A stretch of DNA of 13,041 nucleotides from Acidobacteriaceae bacterium (GTDB lineage: Bacteria; Acidobacteriota; Terriglobia; Terriglobales; Acidobacteriaceae). The position numbers and the translations under genes were made by a program. The stretch spans positions 1 through 13,041 of the forward strand of contig JAOAPG010000032.1 in NCBI GenBank assembly GCA_025462785.1, given 5' to 3'. Shown piece by piece: positions 7,755 through 13,041 of the stretch (the first letter of the stretch is position 1; every line of letters begins with the position of its first letter). A model generated the notes under the pieces. That model made no database searches. It worked only from the letters and a program-made list of their open reading frames with translations, and had not been told where the DNA came from.

Positions 7755-8605
7755 TAAGCCGCCGTGTGCCAACCCGAATCAGGTTTGCGCTGGTTCATCT
7801 GTGGTGCGAGTTTGGTCGTATTGGTTCCGAGGTCCTTTTCATATACTTTTCCGTCTTGAGTAACGATGAAGGTCATGATCCCGGATAACCGGTACTCCGC
7901 CGGATACGCGACCAACACCAAGCCGCCTGCCTTTTTTCCATTGGAACCATCACCATTTGCTCCGGCAGGGGAATCCTCTTTCACAATCCGAAAGTAGTAT
8001 CCGTCGAAGGCATTGCCTTCGTTATTCGTACTACTGGCGGTGATAAGTTGCTGGGCGTATTGCCTGGCGGCATCATCAGTTGTAACTTTGGTGTCCTGTT
8101 GCTTCTTTGCATTTGCGAATGCCTGGCAGACCTGAATTGCGGCAATCTCATTCTCTCCCACTCTGCGGAACAGGATTTCCTGTATACCGGTCTTGGAATC
8201 GAAGTACCATGTGCCGTTCTTTGAAACCAGTGGGACTGGGAAAGGCCAGTTTTCTGCGCCGATGTACAGCACCGTGCGCCCATCGGCTTCTCGAACCAAA
8301 CGGTGCATCTCCTCATACTTTTGGCTGAACCGCTCTCGTTCGAGCTTGTCCTCGATTTCGTCGCTCGTCGAAGTCACATCCTTCCCTGCTCCAAGGATTG
8401 CGCCCACTGCTTGATCATCGTCATTCTTGACAGCCTGAAAAAGACCGTTACTCGCTGCTCCTGCAGACGAGAACGTCTTTTGTCCTGACTTCTGTCCGAA
8501 GCTCAACTGAGTGGAGCCAAGGACCAGCAGCGCCGAGGCGGCAATCGCCAAGCTGAACCTACGTCGAGGAGATGTTTCAAGTTTCAGATTCGTAGAGCAC
8601 GTCAT
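7754..8605 (-). CDS. DUF2950 family exported protein
   Basis: This 283-residue protein has an N-terminal signal sequence (RRRFSLAIAASALLVLG, about 13-31; Sec-like, with a weak twin-arginine flavour) ending near SFGQ. The rest matches the DUF2950 pattern as I know it: an FQAVKNDDDQAVGAILGAG start, a GRTVLYIGAENWPFPVPLV block, GTWYFDSKTGIQEILFRRVGENE, and a C-terminal GGLVLVAYPAEYRLSGIMTFIV-type strand region followed by GKVYEKDLG. The family's function is unknown, but its genes are often next to DUF3300 genes, as here (46-nt gap). ATG 8605 is preceded by GGAG at 6-nt spacing. The stop overlaps the start of the channel gene. Confidence 0.88.
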   Translation of the reverse strand: MTCSTNLKLETSPRRRFSLAIAASALLVLGSTQLSFGQKSGQKTFSSAGAASNGLFQAVKNDDDQAVGAILGAGKDVTSTSDEIEDKLERERFSQKYEEMHRLVREADGRTVLYIGAENWPFPVPLVSKNGTWYFDSKTGIQEILFRRVGENEIAAIQVCQAFANAKKQQDTKVTTDDAARQYAQQLITASSTNNEGNAFDGYYFRIVKEDSPAGANGDGSNGKKAGGLVLVAYPAEYRLSGIMTFIVTQDGKVYEKDLGTNTTKLAPQMNQRKPDSGWHTAA

Positions 8606-8651
8606 TTCATTCTCCGTTTCGATAAACTGCGTTTCTTGTTATGTGCGATAT

Positions 8652-9683
8652 TTACCGGTGACCACCACCGCCGTGACCGCCGCCGCCTCCTCCGTGAAAG
8701 CCCCCGCCTCCTCCATGGAAGCTCGATGCGCCACGAGAGGAAAACCCTCTGGCGTCTCCCCCGTGATTGAAGCCGCTGAATGCGCCGGAGTGGGTACCTG
8801 CACCACCGTGGAAACTAGGGCTGCCGCCGTGAAAATTCCCGCCGCCATGAAATCCTCCAGCACCGTGGAATCCTCCACCGTGGAAGTTGTTTCGATTAGC
8901 GAACACTCGGCTATGCGATACGAAGGCGTGGTGGTCGAAATCGACGCCGTGGCCGTGCCAATCGTCTCCCCAGTGGTGCCATCCCCAGCCAAATCCGCCA
9001 AACAATCCGATTCCAAATCCAACGCCGAACCCAATTCCCGGGCCGGCAATAAACAGTCCTGGATACGAATACCAACCTGGCCAGACGCCGATGGGCGCTC
9101 CATAAACGAACCACGGATCATACTCCGGGACGTAGACAACCTCGGGATTAGCCGGTTCGATCACAATCGTTTGTCCCTGCTGGCTCACTGTTTCCTGGGA
9201 TGTGCTCTTTAGGTTCCCTGCCTTCTGGGCGCGATCGCGCATCACTTGCACGGCGTTCATTACGTCCTGTTGTTGATTGACGTAAGCGTCGCCGAGCGAT
9301 GATGTCCAAGAAAGATTCTTGTCCATATTGGCCAGCACTGAGGGAAACTCCGTGAGCGCCTTAACACTAGGATCCCAAGGTTGCTTGTCGACCTCTTTGC
9401 CTAATTTGTCTCCCTTAAGATCGGAGTGCTGTTGCATCCACCTGTCTGCCTCCACAACCTCGTTGGGGTAAGTGGAAGCCGCGAGAATCTGCGCAACCAA
9501 GGCATCCGGGTATAGAGCGATCGGCGCTACGAGTTGCTGCAGTTGTTCCGGCGTCTGTTGGGCGGCCTGAACCGGAGCTGGCGGAGTAGATTGGTCGGCC
9601 TGATTAGCGAATGCTCCCGGCACAGTGGTTAGCAATAAGCACCAGGAAAGAACTAACGACAAACTCTGTTTTAGAAATTTCAA
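8652..9683 (-). CDS. DUF3300 family exported protein with His/Gly-rich tail
   Basis: This 343-residue protein starts with a signal peptide (1-27, cleavage near AFA-NQ). The DUF3300 domain (about 45-190) contains LVAPIALYPDALVAQILAAS, WMQQH, PWDPSVKALTEFPSVL and the VVYVPEYDPWFVYG block. A glycine/aromatic hydrophobic stretch follows (198-236, alternating G-F-G-V-G-F-G), then a tail from about 267 built almost wholly of FHGG-type units. The start is a TTG at 9683, supported by TAGGAG 6 nt upstream. Function is unknown; DUF3300 proteins are probably envelope-associated. The His-rich tail could bind divalent metals, and the glycine stretch could insert in or line a membrane; both are inference. 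It leads a unit with DUF2950 and the channel gene. Confidence 0.9.
   Translation of the reverse strand: MKFLKQSLSLVLSWCLLLTTVPGAFANQADQSTPPAPVQAAQQTPEQLQQLVAPIALYPDALVAQILAASTYPNEVVEADRWMQQHSDLKGDKLGKEVDKQPWDPSVKALTEFPSVLANMDKNLSWTSSLGDAYVNQQQDVMNAVQVMRDRAQKAGNLKSTSQETVSQQGQTIVIEPANPEVVYVPEYDPWFVYGAPIGVWPGWYSYPGLFIAGPGIGFGVGFGIGLFGGFGWGWHHWGDDWHGHGVDFDHHAFVSHSRVFANRNNFHGGGFHGAGGFHGGGNFHGGSPSFHGGAGTHSGAFSGFNHGGDARGFSSRGASSFHGGGGGFHGGGGGGHGGGGHR
8655..8885 (-). repeat. Degenerate FHGG-coding repeat
   Basis: This is the 3' end of the DUF3300 gene, encoding residues 267-343, with about ten short units of F/N-H-G-G(G) type. On the plus strand it shows repeated CCACCGTGGAA-like and TCCTCCATGGAA-like words. 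The unit length varies, so it is low-complexity coding sequence and not a strict tandem array. Confidence 0.8.
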
Positions 9684-9728
9684 TTGATTCTCCTATGGCA
9701 CGGCCACATCACGGCTTAAAGAGGAACA

Positions 9729-9745
9729 GTGTCAACTTGTGACAC
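9729..9745. promoter_or_regulatory. Perfect inverted repeat, candidate operator upstream of DUF3300
   Basis: GTGTCA-ACTTG-TGACAC has 6-bp perfect arms and a 5-bp spacer, 46 bp upstream of the DUF3300 TTG start. On the minus strand the site contains TTGACA (9735-9730), an exact -35 consensus, but no good -10 follows at 16-18 nt. An alternative -10-like TATACG just upstream would put the repeat at the start point. Either position would suit a dimeric repressor. The binding protein is unknown. Confidence 0.4.
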
Positions 9746-9790
9746 ACTCGTATAAGTCGGCCACGCCCTGTTGATTTCAGCCGAGCATCA

Positions 9791-9988
9791 TCAGTTTGCA
9801 AACTCAGCTGCATCGTCACGCATAGAATTCCTGAACGTAAGCGGACAAGACGCGTGGTCGCATTGGCACGCGATTTCCACGTCTTCGCTTCCGGCATATC
9901 GACAAGCCTCGCCGCAATATTCCTCGCCCTTTGCTACGTCGCAAAGGCACGGTATGTGTGCGCACTTTCTCGTGCTTTGATTCGCCAT
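9791..9988 (-). CDS. Small bacterial metallothionein (Cys-rich metal-binding protein)
   Basis: This 65-residue protein has eight cysteines at 9, 14, 16, 25, 29, 41, 43 and 48, plus H11 and H45. The spacing C-x4-C-x-C-x8-C-x3-C-x11-C-x-C-x4-C follows the bacterial metallothionein (SmtA-type) pattern: the KCAHIPCLCDV opening, a YCGEAC centre and an ACQCDHASC close. Such proteins sequester Zn, Cd or Cu in the cytoplasm; which metal applies here cannot be read from sequence. The start is ATG 9988 with a purine-rich GGAAGGACGG stretch upstream, somewhat far (about 13 nt from AAGGA). It lies 107 nt upstream of DUF3300 on the same strand and is divergent from the kinase gene. The last 15 residues have no cysteine. 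The overlapping frames lack any recognisable protein. Confidence 0.83.
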   Translation of the reverse strand: MANQSTRKCAHIPCLCDVAKGEEYCGEACRYAGSEDVEIACQCDHASCPLTFRNSMRDDAAEFAN

Positions 9989-10293
9989 AAAATGATTTCC
10001 GTCCTTCCAATTCCGCGCTCTCGGCTAGTGTTCTCCGATTGCTACTGCAGTTCAGTGATTGCATGCAGCTCTCCAAACGTCACTATCGCCGCTAACGCAA
10101 GGGTTTCAAGGTCTTATGGTCAGGGGCGCAAAGAAGAGTAGCTGTCGAGAGTGTCGACAAGCCGATGGCGGCGTCAGCATTTGGACGCTGTCGATGTTGC
10201 ACTTACAGCGAAGTACTGGCACGCCAACATCTTCAACAACAGTGAATGTGGAAACCCGCGTGCTGCCTAACGGTCAAACCGGAGAACCCGAGG
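9989..10293. other. Divergent intergenic region, metallothionein / kinase
   Basis: These 305 nt separate the divergent metallothionein and histidine kinase genes and must hold promoters for both, but no convincing -35/-10 or -24/-12 pair was found on either strand. The only clear structure is the TGTCGA-GAGTG-TCGACA inverted repeat at 10143-10159. The reading frames crossing it have no family resemblance. I see no tRNA. Confidence 0.5.
10143..10159. repeat. Short inverted repeat upstream of the kinase gene
   Basis: TGTCGA-GAGTG-TCGACA has 6-bp perfect arms and a 5-nt loop, extendable by two G-C pairs past a single bulged A. No T-run follows, so it is not an intrinsic terminator. It lies 134 bp before the kinase start and could be an operator or chance. 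Confidence 0.3.
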
Positions 10294-11124
10294 ATGACTC
10301 CCGATCCTGAGGAAAGTAGCGCTCGTAGCCAGGCGGAGCTGGAAACGTCACATCAGTGCGCAGAATTACAACGCACGCTGGAGCAGCGCACCGAAGAATT
10401 GAGAGAGCTCTCCTCACACCTAATGCAGATTCAAGATGAGGAGCGGCGCAACATTGCGCGCGAATTGCACGACAGCGCAGGGCAAATCGTTGTAGCAATT
10501 GGTATGAACCTTGTCTCGCTGCAACGTACTTTGCAGAAAGCTTCGGAGGGAAGGTGCAAGCGGGGCAAGAACAGGATAAGCATCGATAATGGCCTGGCTC
10601 TGGTCGACGACAGCATAGAACTGGTCGGTCAGCTCTCCCAGGAAGTGCGGACCATTTCACACCTGCTCCATCCGCCCTTGCTCGACGAGGTGGGACTTAG
10701 ATCGGCGTTGCAGTGGTACGTGGAGGGATTCACCGAACGCAGTGCGATCGCTGTAGAGCTGAAACTCTCTGCGGATCTGGGACGGTTATCACGGGATACT
10801 GAGACGGCAATCTTCCGCATCGTCCAAGAGAGCTTGACGAATGTGCATCGGCACTCGGGAAGCCGAGCAGCATCGATTCATATATTCCGAGTAAACGTGA
10901 GCGTCCTGATACGAATCGCCGATATCGGCACGGGCATGAAGGAAGGAAAGTTAAGATCCGGTGTCGGGATTCAAAGCATGACGGAACGTGCGCGCAAGCT
11001 GGGCGGCCGCTTGGAAATTGAGTCGGGTAAGCAAGGCACCATAATTACCGCGGTGCTCGCTGCAGACATGCAGCCGCAAGCGGCGGGGAGCGGTCCATTC
11101 CTGCAGGGATTATATAAGGTGTGA
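10294..11124 (+). CDS. Soluble NarL-type sensor histidine kinase (HisKA_3 + HATPase)
   Basis: This 276-residue kinase has a short coiled-coil N-terminus (about 12-48) and no membrane helix or recognisable sensor domain. The dimerisation/phosphoacceptor domain is HisKA_3, with DEERRNIARELHDSAGQ and H59 as the likely phosphorylated residue. The ATPase domain shows an N-box (IVQESLTNVHRHS, N183), a G1 box DIGTGM (210-215, with isoleucine where DDG is usual) and GVGIQSMTERARKLGG as the G2 region. Such kinases normally phosphorylate LuxR-type regulators, but none is next to it. ATG 10294 is chosen over ATG 10246 because GGAGA lies 8 nt before it. The activator gene follows 75 nt downstream in the same frame. 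Confidence 0.9.
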   Translation: MTPDPEESSARSQAELETSHQCAELQRTLEQRTEELRELSSHLMQIQDEERRNIARELHDSAGQIVVAIGMNLVSLQRTLQKASEGRCKRGKNRISIDNGLALVDDSIELVGQLSQEVRTISHLLHPPLLDEVGLRSALQWYVEGFTERSAIAVELKLSADLGRLSRDTETAIFRIVQESLTNVHRHSGSRAASIHIFRVNVSVLIRIADIGTGMKEGKLRSGVGIQSMTERARKLGGRLEIESGKQGTIITAVLAADMQPQAAGSGPFLQGLYKV

Positions 11125-11186
11125 CCTTTCAACGAAGGAGTAGCAAGCGGCTTAACGCAACTGAGAGCGGTCTACGTATGTTCCTT

Positions 11187-11192
11187 GAGGAA
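11187..11192 (+). promoter_or_regulatory. Shine-Dalgarno that sets the activator start
   Basis: GAGGAA lies 7 nt before TTG 11200. The nearest in-frame ATG (11317) is inside the first membrane helix, and the ATG at 11178 is in another frame that stops after 13 codons. A second SD-like AAGGAG at 11135-11140 has no start codon at a usable distance in this frame. Confidence 0.5.
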
Positions 11193-11199
11193 CGATCAC

Positions 11200-13041
11200 T
11201 TGTTGAGCAGCGGCTCTAAAGCTTCCACGCTGGGCTTTTCGGGTGCTTCGACGTTCACGTCGCGGCCAGCGCGGACTTTAGTCCTACGCTATGGGACCGC
11301 GATCGCTTCGGTCGCGATGGCGCTTGCGATTGCCCTTGGGTTACATCATTACGATTTACCCTATCCCTTCACGTCTTTCTCCTTCGCTGCCATTGCGATC
11401 ACGTTTTGGTATGCAGGGATGGGGCCAGGCCTGCTCGCTCTCCTACTCTCCTGTGTAATCAGGACGCGCATCCCGCTTCCGGTCGGAATTGGCAGCTCTT
11501 TCTCGGAATCCTACCTTATCATTTATGGAATCTTCGGACTCTTGGTGAGCTGGTTTAGTGCTTCACGTCACCGTGCAGAACGATTAATTCGCGACGCACG
11601 CGATCATCTGGAACTCAGGGTTACGCAGAGAACGGGTGAACTCACAGTTGCCAACGAAGAATTACAAAGCACCCACAAAGAGCTCAAATACGAAAAGGAC
11701 AGGCTGAAGCTGCTCCTTCAGTTGACCAATGACGTCGTCTCGAATCTCGAGATTCAGGATGTTTTGAAAGAAGTTACTGAGAGCGTTGGCCGAATCATGC
11801 GATCCGATTTCGCGGGCGTAGGTTTGCCAGATTCCGAAAGTGAACGGCTGCGAATCTATTGCCTTACGTCGATCAGTGATGGGACTTTTAGCGAGAGCGA
11901 GCAGTTACCGGCGGAGGACAGCGTCCCTGTTCGTGTGTTCCGCACCGGCGAGCTCTGGGTTGGCAAGGTGCCGGAGCTGACGGAAAGGCAAGGGGAAGAA
12001 AACTCTTCCTTTGGAACGGAGCTTAAGACTGCGTGCGTGCTCCCGCTCTTGAGCCGGAATCGATCACTCGGCCTCTTGGTGCTCGGTCGGCGAGAAGACG
12101 CCGCATATAGCAACGACGACATCGATTTTCTAGTTCAACTTTCTAAGCAGATCGCCATAGCGGTTGAAAACGCGCTTTCCTATCGCCAGATATCAGAACT
12201 CACAGAAAAGCTTGCCCAAGAGAAACTCTACCTTGAAGGCGAGATTCGCAGCGATGCAAATTTTGAAGAGATCATCGGCAAGAGCACCGAACTGCGCCAC
12301 GTTCTCAAGCTCGTGGAAACGGTAGCGCCGACGGATTCCACCGTGCTTATTTCTGGGGAGACGGGCACAGGAAAAGAATTGATCGCGCGCGCCATTCACA
12401 ACCTCAGCCCACGACAATCGAAAACGTTCGTGAGACTGAACTGTGCAGCCCTCCCCATGGGACTGCTCGAGAGCGAACTATTTGGCCATGAAAAGGGCGC
12501 GTTCACAGGCGCGGTCGCTCAACGCATCGGCCGCCTGGAACTTGCAAACCTCGGCACTTTATTTTTAGACGAGATTGGGGAGATTCCGCTCGAGCTCCAG
12601 CCCAAGCTTCTTCGTGTTCTTCAGGAGCGCGAGTTCGAGCGATTGGGAAGCACGCGAACTCTCCGAACCGACGTGCGTCTGATTGCGGCCACCAATCGAG
12701 ATCTGACTGCCATGGTCAATGCTCAGAAGTTTCGCTCTGATCTGTTCTTTCGCTTAAATGTTTTTCCGATTGAAGTTCCCCCGTTATGCGAACGTCCTGA
12801 GGATATCCCACTTCTGGTCCGGCATTTCGCTGAGGAATTCTCACGCCGCATGACGAAGAACATTGAAACGATATCCTCAGAGACAATGAACGCTTTGTGC
12901 CAGTATCGTTGGCCAGGCAACATTCGGGAGTTGCAGAATGTCATCGAGCGAGCAGTGATACTTTCGACCGGGCCAAGCTTAAGAGTGCCTGTTGCAGAAC
13001 TGCAACCTGAGATGACCTCTGGACAAGCAGCGGACGACGTA
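11200..13041 (+). CDS. Membrane-anchored GAF sigma-54-dependent activator (3' end outside window)
   Basis: This frame stays open to the last base, giving 614 visible residues from the TTG start. In order they are: a KdpD-like DUF4118 membrane domain (about 30-122, four helices, RYG... WYAGMGPGLLALLLS); a coiled-coil linker (about 125-180); a GAF domain (about 180-330); and an AAA+ sigma-54 interaction domain from about 350. That domain has Walker A GETGTGKE (387-394), the sigma-54 loop ELFGHEKGAFTGA (426-438), Walker B LFLDEIGE (454-461), arginines R512 and R518, and WPGNIREL (571-578). It should use ATP to open sigma-54 promoters, much as FhlA does, with GAF or membrane input in place of a phosphorylated receiver. 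The C-terminal DNA-binding helix-turn-helix would lie beyond the window. It follows the kinase by 75 nt, probably in one transcript. The ligand is unknown. Confidence 0.9.
   Translation, partial: MLSSGSKASTLGFSGASTFTSRPARTLVLRYGTAIASVAMALAIALGLHHYDLPYPFTSFSFAAIAITFWYAGMGPGLLALLLSCVIRTRIPLPVGIGSSFSESYLIIYGIFGLLVSWFSASRHRAERLIRDARDHLELRVTQRTGELTVANEELQSTHKELKYEKDRLKLLLQLTNDVVSNLEIQDVLKEVTESVGRIMRSDFAGVGLPDSESERLRIYCLTSISDGTFSESEQLPAEDSVPVRVFRTGELWVGKVPELTERQGEENSSFGTELKTACVLPLLSRNRSLGLLVLGRREDAAYSNDDIDFLVQLSKQIAIAVENALSYRQISELTEKLAQEKLYLEGEIRSDANFEEIIGKSTELRHVLKLVETVAPTDSTVLISGETGTGKELIARAIHNLSPRQSKTFVRLNCAALPMGLLESELFGHEKGAFTGAVAQRIGRLELANLGTLFLDEIGEIPLELQPKLLRVLQEREFERLGSTRTLRTDVRLIAATNRDLTAMVNAQKFRSDLFFRLNVFPIEVPPLCERPEDIPLLVRHFAEEFSRRMTKNIETISSETMNALCQYRWPGNIRELQNVIERAVILSTGPSLRVPVAELQPEMTSGQAADDV

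Noticed and set aside
8511..9212. Long 233-codon plus-strand frame antisense to DUF2950/DUF3300
   Set aside because: It is the reverse of the His/Gly-rich repeat, giving a Ser/Val/Ala/Glu-rich sequence with no family resemblance, while the minus-strand frames have signal peptides, ribosome sites and recognisable domains.
9862..9880. TGGCACG word resembling a sigma-54 -24 element on the plus strand
   Set aside because: The matching -12 GC is missing (TTTCC instead of TTGC), and the site lies inside the metallothionein coding region, over 400 nt from the kinase start. A second TGGCACG near 10219 also lacks a -12 GC.
10090..10140. Possible tRNA or integrase remnant (GGGTTTCAAGGTCTTATGG)
   Set aside because: The TpsiC-like resemblance is poor, no acceptor stem or anticodon arm can be folded around it, and the frames through it show no integrase motif.
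10246..10293. Upstream ATG for the histidine kinase
   Set aside because: It has no ribosome site, and ATG 10294 has GGAGA at 8-nt spacing; the extra 16 residues add no recognisable motif.
1..13041. CRISPR array, phage genes or a defence system
   Set aside because: I saw no regularly spaced repeats, no Cas-like, nuclease, reverse transcriptase or phage structural genes; the only mobile element is the IS66 copy.

Overview
The window looks like chromosomal DNA of a soil or environmental bacterium, moderately GC-rich by eye. A paired DUF3300 + DUF2950 unit, Tat-exported bicupin and multicopper oxidase enzymes, an exported PPC-domain protein and TTG starts suggest Acidobacteriota or a similar metabolically broad group. 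That placement is inference; there is no rRNA or other phylogenetic marker.

Layout. (1) 1-2491 is one complete IS66-family insertion sequence (tnpA, tnpB, tnpC) with 21-bp imperfect terminal inverted repeats. Its left end is base 1 of the window, and its right end lies one base past the stop codon of the first resident gene. (2) From 9988 down to 2493 everything is on the minus strand, in transcription order: a small Cys-rich metallothionein; DUF3300 (His/Gly-rich exported protein); DUF2950; a six-helix pore-loop ion channel; a PdxI/YdbC-like aldo/keto reductase; a Tat-exported bicupin of the oxalate decarboxylase type; a CueO/CotA-like multicopper oxidase; and an exported PPC/DUF296 protein. 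Close spacing (TAATG overlap, or gaps of 46, 64, 57 and 23 nt) suggests two transcription units, DUF3300-DUF2950-channel and AKR-bicupin-MCO-PPC, split by a 159-nt gap before the reductase. (3) From 10294 rightward the plus strand holds a soluble NarL-type histidine kinase, then a membrane-anchored DUF4118-GAF-AAA+ sigma-54 activator that runs off the window end.

How they may work together: most products of the minus-strand block are exported or in the membrane, and several are built around metal ligands (Cu in the oxidase, Mn-type sites in the bicupin, a Cys8 metallothionein, the His-rich DUF3300 tail, a three-His PPC site). An envelope metal/redox or organic-acid handling locus with an adjacent signalling pair is a reasonable hypothesis, but no regulatory link is visible: I found no convincing sigma-54 (-24/-12) promoter in the intergenic regions I read. 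The points most worth following up are the metallothionein, the exported bicupin-laccase-PPC operon, the kinase/activator pair that lacks a receiver domain, and the exact IS66 insertion point.
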